From NCBI RefSeq assembly GCF_004791585.1, contig NZ_SRUU01000025.1, positions 1 through 64,000 on the forward strand: a stretch of 64,000 nucleotides of DNA. The letters run 5' to 3'. Below are positions 51,266-60,069 of this stretch, in pieces. Every line of letters begins with the position of its first letter. Within the stretch, counting starts at the first letter, position 1. The notes under the pieces were generated by a model. It was given only the letters and a program-made list of their open reading frames with translations. It made no database searches and was not told the origin of the DNA. The position numbers and the translations under genes were made by a program. The stretch comes from Mesorhizobium sp. M1C.F.Ca.ET.210.01.1.1. Lineage in GTDB: Bacteria > Pseudomonadota > Alphaproteobacteria > Rhizobiales > Rhizobiaceae.

Positions 51266-51717
51266 CGCGCTCACTCTGTCATGCCTCGCGAGGCCGGACA
51301 TAGTAGCGAAGCGTTAAGCAACCCCTTCCGATTCATTAACGCCAACGGATTTGCGAACCAGTCAGGCCACCTCCATCGGCCGCTGCCGACTGCCGGCCGT
51401 CGCGCCTGTTCAATTGCTAGAGCGGTTCGGCGACTCATAGCATCGCCGACCGCTCTAACTATTTGTTTTTTGCGCAATTCCGGACAGAAATCGTTACACG
51501 CTTTCCCTGGAATTGCTCTCGGCAAGCAAACTCCGGCGCTATATTTGACCGTTGACGGAAGTCCATCGTTCACGATAGAAACAGGGGGGTTCTATTGTGG
51601 GGTAGGACAAATGCCTGGGGGGATGCGCCGCGCTATATGCGCGCGCGGAAGAGAATGTCGTCGCGACGTCTTTTCATATATTGTTGTTCGGGGAGGGAAG
51701 ACGACCGGGGCGTTTTC
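51266..51717. other. Gene-free stretch with repeats before the glycosyltransferase
   Basis: This 452-base gap holds the composite repeat at 51419-51516 and an AT-richer part (51540-51690) that probably contains the promoter of the glycosyltransferase gene. An alternative longer frame starts at 51595 or 51655 in phase with that gene, but the sequence over it does not resemble a GT2 N-terminus. Nothing else is recognised. Confidence 0.45.
51419..51516 (+). repeat. Composite repeat: 'agagcggttcggcga' hairpin plus family A hairpin
   Basis: First hairpin: AGAGCGGTTCGGCGA (51419-51433) with TCGCCGACCGCTCT (51443-51456), one bulged base. Linker 'aactatttgttttttgc'. Second hairpin: GCAATTCC (51474-51481) / GGAATTGC (51509-51516). 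This is the fullest copy in the window and shows that the elements at 4082 (first half) and 27911, 37583, 47961, 63153 (second half) are parts of one larger unit. Confidence 0.75.
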
Positions 51718-52560
51718 ATGACCCCGTCCGAAGCTCCATCCATTTCGGTGATCGTCAACACTTACAACTGGCCGGAAGCGCTGAAACTCAGCCTGCAATC
51801 GCTCGCCGGCCAAACCGAGCGCTGCTTCGAAGTTATCGTCGCCGACGATGGTTCGCGCCCGGACACGGCCGACGTGGTCAATGCCTTTGCCGGCTCTGCC
51901 CCGATAGCCGTCAGGCATGTCTGGCATGAGGACATCGGCTTTCGCCGCGCCGCGATCCTCAACAAGGCCATAGGCGAGGCCCGCGGCTCCTATCTGATCT
52001 TCATCGACGGCGACTGCATCCCGCAGCCCGATTTCGTCGCCCGGCATCGCGCGCTGGCCAGGCTGAACTACCTTGTCACCGGCAGCCGCATTCTGCTTGC
52101 CCAGGAATTCAGCAAGCAAGTGCTGGCGGCGGGGACCTGGAACTACCAGGCCTTCCGCCGCAATATCCTGCGCCACCGCGTGAAAGGCGATATTTCCAAG
52201 ATCACGGCGTTTTTCATGCGGCTGCCATGGCGGAGGATGTCGGATTACCGCTCCTTCGTCTTCCGGCGCATCAAGGGCTGCAATCTCGCCTGCTGGAAAA
52301 GCGATGCGCTTTCCATCGGCGGCTTCGACGAGAGCTTCACCGGCTGGGGCTACGAAGACGCCGACTTTGTCTTCCGATTGCAGGACAAGGGTGTTGTGCG
52401 TCGCGCAGGGACCTGGGCGACGGAGGTGCTGCATATCTGGCACAAGCCGGCCGATCCGAGCCGCGCCGCGACGAATGAGAAGATCGTGCTCGACAGGATA
52501 GCGGCCGCCCGGCTTCGAAACAAAGTCAGCTGGAAGCTGTTGGCCCGCCGTCGGCGGTGA
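51718..52560 (+). CDS. Glycosyltransferase family 2 (GT-A fold)
   Basis: Encodes 280 residues. ISVIVNTYNWPEALKLSLQSLAGQTERCFEVIVADDGS is the nucleotide-sugar binding half, IFIDGDCIPQPDFV the DxD-type motif, and GGFDESFTGWGYEDADFVFRL the C-terminal galactosyltransferase-like (Glyco_transf_7C) block with the catalytic ED. It probably transfers a hexose to lipopolysaccharide or exopolysaccharide at the cytoplasmic face. No other polysaccharide genes are adjacent. ATG 51718; upstream starts are considered less likely. Confidence 0.88.
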   Translation: MTPSEAPSISVIVNTYNWPEALKLSLQSLAGQTERCFEVIVADDGSRPDTADVVNAFAGSAPIAVRHVWHEDIGFRRAAILNKAIGEARGSYLIFIDGDCIPQPDFVARHRALARLNYLVTGSRILLAQEFSKQVLAAGTWNYQAFRRNILRHRVKGDISKITAFFMRLPWRRMSDYRSFVFRRIKGCNLACWKSDALSIGGFDESFTGWGYEDADFVFRLQDKGVVRRAGTWATEVLHIWHKPADPSRAATNEKIVLDRIAAARLRNKVSWKLLARRRR

Positions 52561-52587
52561 GCCGGGCGGCGATGCCGCCGCATCGTC

Positions 52588-53409
52588 TCAAACGGCCGGC
52601 AAAGCGAACAGCCTTCCGCCGGCGGGCACGACGTCGTCGATGCCGGCAAGCCGCAGGCAGTGCCAGGCCATGGCGTGGTTCGACGAGGTGACGGGAATGC
52701 CGATGCGCCGTTCCAGGCCCGCCACCGCCTCGGCGACGCGCAGGCTGGTGCAGGAGATGAAGATCGCGTCCACACCCGGCGCCGCCGCCATGCGCTCGGC
52801 CGCGGCCTCGATCGAGGCGAGCGAGATGCGGGCCGCCTCGCGATCGTCACGCCGGTCGAAAGTGGCGACGGCGGCGATGTCGAGGCCGCGTCCGGTGAAA
52901 TAGCTGACGAGGCCGTTGTTGATCTCGGGCGCGTAGGGCGTCATTAGGCCGATGCCCCTGGCGCCGAGCGCCCTGAAGGCGGCAAGCGCGCCGGTGACCG
53001 GCGTGGTGCAGGCGACACCCGGCCGCGCCTTCCTGATCTCGGCGAACACGGCCTCCTCGCCGAGCGTCATGGTGGCCGAGGTGCAGCCGAAGCCGACGAC
53101 GTCGAGCGAAATGCTGGGCAGGATCAAGTCGACCGTCGGCGCGATGCGCGGGCCGATGGCGCGCAGCGTGTCGGGGGTGATGTCGTTGTCGTTGAAAAGG
53201 CGGGCTTCGTAGAAGGCGACGCCCGGAATGCGCACCAGCGCGCGGAATTCATGCTCCAGCGTCTGGTCGGTGGCGAGGATGGCAAGGCCGATGGCCGCGC
53301 GCGAGGCAAGGCCGCCGTCGAGCTCCGACGGCAATATGCCAAGGTCGACTGGCTTGGGTTCGACCGGTCCCGAGGATTGAAGGCGGGTAGCGGCTGCGCT
53401 GACGGACAT
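52588..53409 (-). CDS. Asp/Glu racemase superfamily protein (maleate isomerase/AMDase-like)
   Basis: Encodes 273 residues with two repeats of a Rossmann-like lobe, each with a candidate catalytic Cys: VVGFGCTSATMTLGE and AIFISCTSLRVAEA. The arrangement is that of maleate cis-trans isomerases and arylmalonate decarboxylases rather than of MurI. ATG 53409 follows AAGGGGA. The D-amino-acid dehydrogenase gene lies upstream on the same strand (52 bases away), so the two may be co-transcribed and act on amino or dicarboxylic acids. Confidence 0.82.
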   Translation of the reverse strand: MSVSAAATRLQSSGPVEPKPVDLGILPSELDGGLASRAAIGLAILATDQTLEHEFRALVRIPGVAFYEARLFNDNDITPDTLRAIGPRIAPTVDLILPSISLDVVGFGCTSATMTLGEEAVFAEIRKARPGVACTTPVTGALAAFRALGARGIGLMTPYAPEINNGLVSYFTGRGLDIAAVATFDRRDDREAARISLASIEAAAERMAAAPGVDAIFISCTSLRVAEAVAGLERRIGIPVTSSNHAMAWHCLRLAGIDDVVPAGGRLFALPAV

Positions 53410-53461
53410 GGCATTCCCCTTCTTCTGTCGATTCCCTCCGATCCCGTCCGGGACCGAGCGT

Positions 53462-54703
53462 TCAGTTCAAAAGACCTTCCATCGAGATGGCCGGCTGGCG
53501 GCCGGCGATCAGATCGGCAGTAATGCGGGCCGAGCCATGCGACATCGTCCAGCCGATATGGCCGTGCCCGGTGTTGAGGTAGAGGTTGCCGAGGCGCCGC
53601 CGGCCGAACTCGGGCAGGTTGTTCGGCGTCATCGGCCTCAGGCCCGCCCACATTTCGGCGCGGTCATAGTCGGCGCCCTCGGGATAGAGCTCCTGCGTCA
53701 CGCCTCTCATGAAGGCGAAGTCGGCCGGCTTGTGGCTGGTGTCGTAGCCGGCGAACTCCGCCGTGGCGGTGACGCGCAGGCGATCGCCGAAGCGCGAGAT
53801 GGCGACCAGATTGTGCTCGTCGACCGAAGCGATGGTCGGCGGATGCGGCCGGTTGCCGACGGGTATGGTCAGCGAATAACCCTTGATCGGATAGATCGGC
53901 AGGCTGATGCCGATGGTTTTCGCGATCAGCGCGCTGTAGGAGCCGAGCGCCAGCACATAGGCGTCGCCCTTAAAGGCGCCTTTGTCGGTCAGCACCTGGG
54001 TGACCCCGTCACCCGAAGTCTCGATGCCGGTGATGGTGGTGTCGGTGCGGATTTCGCCGCCGCGTTCAACCACCTTGGCCGCCAGCGCGCGGGTGAACTT
54101 CGCCGGGTCGCCGGTCTCATCGGTCGGGCAATGGATGCCGCCGGCGATTTTGTCCTTGGCCGAGGCGAGCGATGGATCGAGCGCGACGACGCCGTCGCGG
54201 TCGAGCACCCTGATCTCCTGCCCGTCGGATTCCAGGAGCTTCATATGCTCGACGCCCTTGTCGAGCGCCTGCTGGCTGCGGTGGAAATAGACGATGCCGC
54301 GATCGTTGCGGTCGTGGTCTATTCTTTCGTCGGCGATGACCTGGTGCAGGACCGATTGCGAATAGGCGGCAAGCCGATGCTTGAGCAGCGTGTTGCGCCT
54401 CGCCTTCTCTGCCGTGCATTCCATCAGGAAGAGCCAGGACCAGGTGTAGAGCCTGGGATCGGCCGAAAGCTTGAAGCGCAGCGCCTGGTCCCTCAACACC
54501 AGCGATTTCAGCAGGATCATCGGCGCCCTGGGCGAGGACCAGACGAAGGAATGCCCAGGCGCGATCATGCCGGCATTGCCCCAGCTGGTCTCGGCGGCGA
54601 CTTGGCTCTGGCGCTCGAGGACCACGACCTCGTGCCCGTCCTTCTGCAGCTGATAGGCCGTCGTGACGCCGACAACGCCGCCACCCAACACGATCACGCG
54701 CAT
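53462..54703 (-). CDS. dadA: D-amino acid dehydrogenase (FAD, DadA-like)
   Basis: Encodes 413 residues. MRVIVLGGGVVGVTTAYQLQ is the FAD dinucleotide motif (G7-G12), SWGNAGMIAPGHSFVWSSPRAP and the C-terminal LYLNTGHGHIGWTMSHGSARITADLIAG are characteristic of DadA. It oxidatively deaminates D-amino acids and passes electrons to the respiratory chain. ATG 54703 follows CCGGAGG. First gene of a pair with the racemase-like gene. No alanine racemase (dadX) is adjacent. Confidence 0.92.
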   Translation of the reverse strand: MRVIVLGGGVVGVTTAYQLQKDGHEVVVLERQSQVAAETSWGNAGMIAPGHSFVWSSPRAPMILLKSLVLRDQALRFKLSADPRLYTWSWLFLMECTAEKARRNTLLKHRLAAYSQSVLHQVIADERIDHDRNDRGIVYFHRSQQALDKGVEHMKLLESDGQEIRVLDRDGVVALDPSLASAKDKIAGGIHCPTDETGDPAKFTRALAAKVVERGGEIRTDTTITGIETSGDGVTQVLTDKGAFKGDAYVLALGSYSALIAKTIGISLPIYPIKGYSLTIPVGNRPHPPTIASVDEHNLVAISRFGDRLRVTATAEFAGYDTSHKPADFAFMRGVTQELYPEGADYDRAEMWAGLRPMTPNNLPEFGRRRLGNLYLNTGHGHIGWTMSHGSARITADLIAGRQPAISMEGLLN

Positions 54704-54776
54704 CACGCCTCCGGAGATCGCAAGCGGGGATAGTTTAGTGGGTGGATTGGTGTCTGCAATGGCACACATACCTAGA

Positions 54777-54850
54777 TGTCGGCGGGACAGCGCCCTCTCT
54801 GGCCTGCCGGCCATCTCCCCCACTTGGGGCGAGATCAGATGGCGCGCCGG
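54777..54850. repeat. Family B repeat ('ggcgggacagcgccctctctggcctgccgg')
   Basis: It contains 'ggcgggacagcgccc', 'tggcctgccggcca' (self-complementary) and the 'tctcccccacttggggcgaga' hairpin. It matches the copies at 61734-61784 (reverse orientation) and 61871-61920. It lies between dadA and the cystathionine lyase gene. Confidence 0.7.
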
Positions 54851-54913
54851 CTTTTGCCAATCGCCTCCGCTACCGGACGAGCGGAGCGCGCGAAGGATCA
54901 CCACAAAAGCAAT

Positions 54914-56083
54914 TCAGCCCCCCAGCGCCTGCTCCAGATCGGCAATCAAATCATCTCCGTCCTCGATGCCGGCCGACAGCCGCACCAGGGAATCGGAAAT
55001 GCCGATGGCTCCGCGCTTCTCCGCCGGGATCGAGCCGTGCGTCATCAGCCCCGGATGCTCGATCAAGCTTTCGACCCCGCCAAGGCTTTCAGCCAGCGTG
55101 AAGAGCTGCGTGCGTTCGAGGAAGCGCTTTGTTCCCGCCAGGTCGCGGTCGAGCTCGACCGAGATCATGCCGCCATAGGCATGCATCTGGCGCTTGGCGA
55201 TCTCGTGCTGCGGATGGCTGGGAAGCCCCGGATAGATGACGCGGCGCACGTCCTTCCTGCCTTCCAGCCATTGCGCGATCTTCAGGCCGTTGGCCGAATG
55301 GCGCTCCATCCTCAGCGCCAGGGTTTTTATGCCGCGCAGCGCCAGAAAACTGTCGAACGGGCTGGAGATGGCGCCGATGGCGTTCTGCAGGAATTTCAGC
55401 CGGTCGGCCAAATCCTGGTTGTCGCCGACCACGGCCACGCCGCCCACCATGTCGGAATGGCCGTTCAGGTATTTCGTCGTCGAATGCACGACGATGTCGA
55501 TGCCGAGCTCCAGCGGCCGCTGGATATAGGGGCTGGCGAAGGTGTTGTCGGCGACGGTGATGAGCCCCTTGCGCCTGGCGAGCGCGGCAAGGCCTTCGAG
55601 GTCGACGATGCGCAGCAGAGGATTGGTCGGCGTTTCGAGCCAGAGCAGTTTTGTCTCCGGCCGGATCGCGGCTTCGACGGCGGCGAGGTCGGTGAAGTCG
55701 GCGAAGCTGACCTGCAAGCCCGCCGAGCGCTTGCGCACCCGCTCCATCAGCCGGAACGAGCCGCCATAAATGTCGTCGGTAGCCACCACATGGGCGCCGG
55801 CATCGAACAGCTCCAGCACCGTGGCGATCGCCGCCAGGCCGGAAGCGAAGGCGAAGGCCTTCGTGCCGCTTTCGAGGTCGGCGACGGCGCGCTCGAAGGC
55901 AAAGCGCGTCGGGTTCTGGCTGCGGGCGTATTCAAAACCCTTGTGCACGCCGGGCGACTGCTGGCCGTAGGTGGAAGTGGCGTAGATCGGCACCATCACC
56001 GCGCCGGTCGTCGGGTCGTGGCTCTGGCCGCCATGGATGGTGCGGGTGGAAAAGGCCAGGCGGTTCTTGCCAGTCGTCGTCAT
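54914..56083 (-). CDS. Cystathionine gamma-lyase/synthase family PLP enzyme
   Basis: Encodes 389 residues of the Cys/Met metabolism PLP family. The lysine lies in VVHSTTKYLNGHSD; FASGLAAIATVLEL and SSPFDSFLALRGIKTLALRMERHS are family blocks. Coupled by a 4-base overlap to the upstream cystathionine beta-synthase, which makes gamma-lyase (cystathionine to cysteine, 2-oxobutanoate and ammonia) the best assignment over gamma-synthase. Last gene of the reverse transsulfuration pair. Confidence 0.92.
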   Translation of the reverse strand: MTTTGKNRLAFSTRTIHGGQSHDPTTGAVMVPIYATSTYGQQSPGVHKGFEYARSQNPTRFAFERAVADLESGTKAFAFASGLAAIATVLELFDAGAHVVATDDIYGGSFRLMERVRKRSAGLQVSFADFTDLAAVEAAIRPETKLLWLETPTNPLLRIVDLEGLAALARRKGLITVADNTFASPYIQRPLELGIDIVVHSTTKYLNGHSDMVGGVAVVGDNQDLADRLKFLQNAIGAISSPFDSFLALRGIKTLALRMERHSANGLKIAQWLEGRKDVRRVIYPGLPSHPQHEIAKRQMHAYGGMISVELDRDLAGTKRFLERTQLFTLAESLGGVESLIEHPGLMTHGSIPAEKRGAIGISDSLVRLSAGIEDGDDLIADLEQALGG

Positions 56084-57516
56084 TTTGCGCGGCGCCTCAG
56101 ATGGTTGATCAGGTCGATACGGGTTATCAGGCCGATGAACTCCTCGCCATCGAAGACGATGGCTACCTCGTTGCGGTCGAAGACGGGAAGCAGCGCATCC
56201 AGCGTCTGGCTGGCCTGCAACGTGTGCAAGGTCGAGGTCATGGCCGAGCGCACCGGCGCGTTGAAGCGGTCCCAGCGGCCGTCATAGGGGCCGTCGACCT
56301 TGGCCAGGATGTCGCTCTCGTCGACGATGCCGACCAGCTTGCCCTCGTCGAGCACCGGCAGTTGCGAGACGTCGGAGCGGCGCATGCGGCCATAGGCGTT
56401 GAGCAGGCTCTCCTCCGGGCCGACCCAGACGGTGTCGCCGGTGCGGTAGGTGCGCATGACGAGGTCGCGCAGGTCGCCATGCTGTTCGCGCTCGGCAAGG
56501 CCCTGCTCGGCCAGCCAGAAATCGTCGAAGACTTTCGACAGATATTTGTTGCCGCTGTCGCAGACGAAGGTGACGACGCGCTTGGGCGATGTCTGCTCAC
56601 GGCAATAGCGGAGCGCGGCGGACAGCAGCGTGCCGGAGGAGGAGCCGGCCAGGATGCCTTCCTTCGACAGGAGATCGCGCACCGCCAGCATGCTCTGCTT
56701 GTCGGGGATGGAATAGGCCTTCTTCACCAAGGACAGGTCGGCATTGGGCGGCACGAAATCCTCGCCGATGCCTTCGACGGTCCAGCTGCCGGCCTCTTCC
56801 ATCTTGCCGGTCTTGATCAACGGCGCCAGCACCGAGCCGACCGGATCGGCCAGCACCATCTCGGTCTTGGGCGAATGTTTGGCGAAGTAGCGGCCGAGGC
56901 CGGTAAGCGTGCCGCCGGAGCCGACGCCGACCACCACCGCGTCGACATCGCCGTCAAGCTGGACAAGGATTTCCGGGCCGGTCGTGGTCTCATGCGCCAG
57001 CGGATTGGCCGGATTGGCGAACTGGTTGGCATAGTAGGCGCCGGGGATTTCGGCGGCGAGCTTCTCGGCCATGTCCTGGTAGTATTCGGGATGGCCCTTG
57101 CCGACATCGGAGCGGGTCATGCGCACCTCGGCGCCCAAAGCGCGCAGATGCTGGATCTTCTCGCGCGACATCTTGTCGGGCACGACGAGGATGATGCGGT
57201 AGCCTTTCGGAATGCCGACCTGGGCAAGGCCGAGGCCGGTGTTGCCGGCGGTGGCCTCGACGATGGTACCGCCGCGCTTCAGCGCGCCCGCCTTCTCGGC
57301 CGCCGCGATCATCGACAGCGCGATGCGGTCCTTGATCGAGCCACCGGGATTCTGGCTTTCGAGCTTGATGAACAGCCGGCATTTGCCGGTGTCGAATTTG
57401 GTGAGCTCGACGATCGGCGTCTGGCCGATCAGGTCGAGCACCGAGCCGTAAGGCGGGCGCAGCCTCGTCAGAGTATTTTCCGCGCCCTCCGGCGCCGCTT
57501 TCCTGTGCACACTCAT
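56080..57516 (-). CDS. Cystathionine beta-synthase
   Basis: Encodes 478 residues: a fold-type II PLP catalytic domain (about 20-340; lysine in GGSIKDRIALS, ATAGNTGLGLA, GVGSGGTLTGLG) and a C-terminal Bateman module of two CBS domains (about 350-475, SQLPVLDEGKLVGIVDESDIL and VAIVFDGEEFIGLITRIDL). It condenses serine (or acetylserine) with homocysteine. The N-terminal heme-binding segment of animal CBS is absent. ATG 57516 follows GGAG. It heads the CBS-CGL operon; the CBS module may bind an adenosyl ligand. Confidence 0.93.
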   Translation of the reverse strand: MSVHRKAAPEGAENTLTRLRPPYGSVLDLIGQTPIVELTKFDTGKCRLFIKLESQNPGGSIKDRIALSMIAAAEKAGALKRGGTIVEATAGNTGLGLAQVGIPKGYRIILVVPDKMSREKIQHLRALGAEVRMTRSDVGKGHPEYYQDMAEKLAAEIPGAYYANQFANPANPLAHETTTGPEILVQLDGDVDAVVVGVGSGGTLTGLGRYFAKHSPKTEMVLADPVGSVLAPLIKTGKMEEAGSWTVEGIGEDFVPPNADLSLVKKAYSIPDKQSMLAVRDLLSKEGILAGSSSGTLLSAALRYCREQTSPKRVVTFVCDSGNKYLSKVFDDFWLAEQGLAEREQHGDLRDLVMRTYRTGDTVWVGPEESLLNAYGRMRRSDVSQLPVLDEGKLVGIVDESDILAKVDGPYDGRWDRFNAPVRSAMTSTLHTLQASQTLDALLPVFDRNEVAIVFDGEEFIGLITRIDLINHLRRRAK

Positions 57517-57847
57517 GTCCGCGCTCCATAGGGTCGAAACCAGCGTCTTTTCCAGCCGATCGCCGCTGGAAAGAAGATAGATCGTGCCAATCCGGCGGCG
57601 AGTGGAGGAATGGAATTTCACGGCGGGAAGAGGACTACCCCTCAATAGGCGTCGGCGGAACTGCGCCCCCTGGGCCGATCCTCCACAGCGTGACGGAATG
57701 CTCGCGGTCGACTCGACGGCCGATTAGGACTTTGCGGCGCGAAGGGGCAATCGACCGCCCGGTTTCAACGAACCATGTCGTTCGTTGCCGGCGCCGATTT
57801 CGTCATGCTAGCCGAATGCTGCGCGGGGCCAATGCAAGGGACAGCCG
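57517..57847. other. Divergent intergenic region upstream of the CBS gene
   Basis: This 331-base gap contains a small hairpin in the CBS leader (TTTCCAGC 57549-57556 / GCTGGAAA 57565-57572, loop CGATCGCC) and the leader of the 109-residue gene on the other strand. I cannot fold a known riboswitch (SAM-II or SAH) from it. No ORF is convincing. Confidence 0.4.
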
Positions 57848-58177
57848 ATGAAGATTTTGGCCTATGACAATTTCAAGCCCGGCGTCACGCTCGATGACCT
57901 CAGGCCCTATCTGCCGGAAGAAGTCTCGAATGTCTGGCGGCTGTGGAAGGCAGGCATCGTGCGCGAAAACTATGCGCGCGCCGATGTCGGCGGCGTCATC
58001 ATCGTCTTCGAGCTCGATAGCGTCGAGGAGGCCAGGCGCTACACCGACGATTTCCCGCTGTCCAAGGCCGGGCTGCTGGAATGGCATTTCATCGCCTTCG
58101 ACGCGCCGCTGCCGCTTGAATTCCTGTTCGACCCGAGCGTGGACATCGCCAAGCCCTGGGATCGGACAGCGGCATGA
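57848..58177 (+). CDS. Small ferredoxin-fold-like protein (YciI/muconolactone-isomerase-like)
   Basis: Encodes 109 residues (MKILAYDNFKPGVTLDDLRP; VGGVIIVFELDSVEEARRYTDDFPLSKAGLLEWHFIAF). The beta-alpha-beta pattern and the DFPLSKAGLLEWHFI block resemble dimeric alpha+beta barrel proteins such as YciI or muconolactone isomerase. No catalytic residues can be assigned. Its stop overlaps the start of the isochorismatase-like gene (ATGA), so both are probably made together. Confidence 0.7.
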   Translation: MKILAYDNFKPGVTLDDLRPYLPEEVSNVWRLWKAGIVRENYARADVGGVIIVFELDSVEEARRYTDDFPLSKAGLLEWHFIAFDAPLPLEFLFDPSVDIAKPWDRTAA

Positions 58178-58821
58178 TCCGGTCGCGCGACGGGATCGAA
58201 ATCCCGACCACATTGAGGGAATGGTGCGACCCGCGCCGCATGGCGCTGGTGGTCTACGACATGCAGGTCGGCATCTGCCGCCAGGTCGAAGGCGCGGCGG
58301 CGATCGTCGAACGCACCGGCATCGTGCTGGAAGCGGCGCGATCGGCCAGCATGCGGGTGGCGTTCACGCGGCATCTGTCGCTGCCGAAAACATGGATGGG
58401 CGCAACGCAATTGCGCACCGCCATGGCCTGGCAGCGGCGCGACAACCCCGACGCGGTGCAGCCCTGGTTCCTGCGCGACGCCGACGCAACGCGCATCGTG
58501 CCCGAGCTCGCGCCGCGCGCGGACGAAGCGATATTCGACAAGCTCACCATGTCGGCCTTCGATTCCACTGCGTTCGGCTTTGCGCTGCGCGATTGCGGCG
58601 TGCGCGCCGTGGCGCTTACCGGCATCGCCATGGAGATCGGCATCGAACCGACGGTGCGGCAGGCGACCGACAACGGCTTCGTGGCTGTGGTCATCGAGGA
58701 TGCCTGCGGCTTCGGCAATCGTGAAGCCCGCGACCGTTCGATGGCGACGCTGCGGTTCCTTGGCGAAGCCATCGTCACCGATGTCGCAGTCTTTCGCGAC
58801 GCGCTTGCCGATGCCGGCTGA
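58174..58821 (+). CDS. Isochorismatase-like hydrolase lacking the catalytic cysteine
   Basis: Encodes 215 residues of the isochorismatase-like superfamily. The catalytic Asp (VVYDMQVG, D29) and Lys (IFDKLTMSAFDSTAF) are present. In cysteine hydrolases the nucleophile lies in a VATEICV-type block; here it reads GIAMEIGIEPTVRQATD, with Gly instead of Cys. True isochorismatases (EntB, PhzD) also have Gly, so the protein may act on a vinyl ether or not hydrolyse amides at all. Coupled to the small gene upstream; followed by a convergent HxlR gene. Confidence 0.82.
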   Translation: MIRSRDGIEIPTTLREWCDPRRMALVVYDMQVGICRQVEGAAAIVERTGIVLEAARSASMRVAFTRHLSLPKTWMGATQLRTAMAWQRRDNPDAVQPWFLRDADATRIVPELAPRADEAIFDKLTMSAFDSTAFGFALRDCGVRAVALTGIAMEIGIEPTVRQATDNGFVAVVIEDACGFGNREARDRSMATLRFLGEAIVTDVAVFRDALADAG

Positions 58822-58828
58822 CGTCCGA

Positions 58829-59182
58829 TCAGGCCGCGGCGTCGATGTCGGTGCGGAAGCGCACCCCCTCGGCGCGGCCATGCACGTCGCCCCAGTCGTA
58901 GAGTGCCTGGAGCGCCGCGGCGAGATCGTGGCCGCGCTGGGTCAGGACGTAGCGCGCGTTGCCGTCGAGGGAGGTCTCGCGCGTTACGAAGCCGATCTCG
59001 ACCAGGTCGGCCAGGCGCTGCGTCAGCATCTTGTCGGAGAGCGAAGGGATCAGCCGGCGCAGTTCGGAATAACGCAACGGTCCTTGCTTGATCCTTGCCA
59101 GGATCACCGTCTTCCACTTGCCGCCCAGAGCGTCGAGCGCGAACTCGACCGGGCAGCCATAGAGTCTACCTCGTTGTGTCAT
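58829..59182 (-). CDS. HxlR-family MarR-like regulator
   Basis: Encodes 117 residues of the HxlR winged-helix family: CPVEFALDALGGKWKTVILARIKQGPLRYSELRRLIPSLSDKMLTQRL, ending in TQRGHDLAAALQALYDWGDVH. C10 at the start of the domain is conserved in many redox- or aldehyde-sensing members. It is divergent from a DJ-1/PfpI-like gene 112 bases away, which is its probable target. Confidence 0.88.
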   Translation of the reverse strand: MTQRGRLYGCPVEFALDALGGKWKTVILARIKQGPLRYSELRRLIPSLSDKMLTQRLADLVEIGFVTRETSLDGNARYVLTQRGHDLAAALQALYDWGDVHGRAEGVRFRTDIDAAA

Positions 59183-59294
59183 GCGACGATCCTAGGCAGG
59201 GCCCGGCCGATCGGAAAGCGGAAATTGCCCCGCCATCTGGCGGGGTTGAAAAGCCCCATCTTGTCGGGCAGCGTTTCACAGAAGGAGAGCGACG

Positions 59295-60054
59295 ATGAGC
59301 GCACGCGGTCAATTCGCGACACCCCAAGCGCGTGGCGATCGTCATCGCCAATCCGGCCGTCTCGACCACGACCGGGTGGCCGGTGGGCTTCTGGTGGAGC
59401 GAGCTTACCCATCCTTGGTTCGTCTTCACCGAGCGCGGCTATCAGGTCGAGATCTTTTCGCCTGACGGCGGTAAGTGCGAGGCCGATGCGCTGAGCGACC
59501 CGCGCGATCCGTCAGGCTATTCGGAGAGCGACCTCATCTCGCTCGGCTTCATTTCGAGCCCGAGGCTCTTGGCCTTGGTCGATGACACGCGGCCGGTGTC
59601 GGAGATCGAGGTCGAGCAGTTCGACGCAATCGTGGTGGCCGGAGGCCAGTCACCGATGTTCACCTACGAGCGCGCGACCGATCTGCAGCGGACATTCGTC
59701 GCCTTCCACGAAGCCGCCAAGGTGGCGGCCGCGCTCTGCCACGGCACCGCGATCCTGCGCTTTGCCAGGCACGCCGACGGATCGCTGCTTGCCACCGGCA
59801 AGACGGTGACAGGCTTTGCCAATGTCGAGGAGGATTTTGCCGACAACGCCACCTGGGAGATGGGCGCGCTTGAGCGCGGCAAGCATCTGATGCCGTGGCG
59901 GATCGAGGACGAGCTGAAGGCGATCGGCGCCAACTATGTCCAGGCTGGGCTGTGGCGCGGCTTTGCCGTGCGCGACGGCAGCCTCGTCACCGGCCAGCAG
60001 AATTTCTCCGCCGCGGAAACCGCGCGGGTCGTCTGCGAGGCGCTTGGCGGCTGA
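59295..60054 (+). pseudogene. DJ-1/PfpI-family protein (class I glutamine amidotransferase fold), frameshifted at residue ~10
   Basis: ATG 59295 follows a strong AAGGAGAG and reads MSARGQFATP, then meets a CCCC run (59322-59325). With three C the frame continues KRVAIVIANPAVSTTTGWPV and through a complete DJ-1/PfpI domain with nucleophile elbow AAALCHGTAIL to TGA at 60054. The 760 bases are one over 253 codons. Starting instead at GTG 59332 gives an intact 240-residue protein that lacks only the first residues but has no Shine-Dalgarno. Probable chaperone/glyoxalase-like stress protein regulated by the divergent HxlR gene. Confidence 0.8.
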
Positions 60055-60069
60055 AAGCCAAGCTGAAAG

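Noticed and set aside
57549..57572. Hairpin in the cystathionine beta-synthase leader as a riboswitch
   Set aside because: Only a single 8-bp stem is seen; no pseudoknot or conserved core of SAM-II, SAM-V or SAH riboswitches could be matched.
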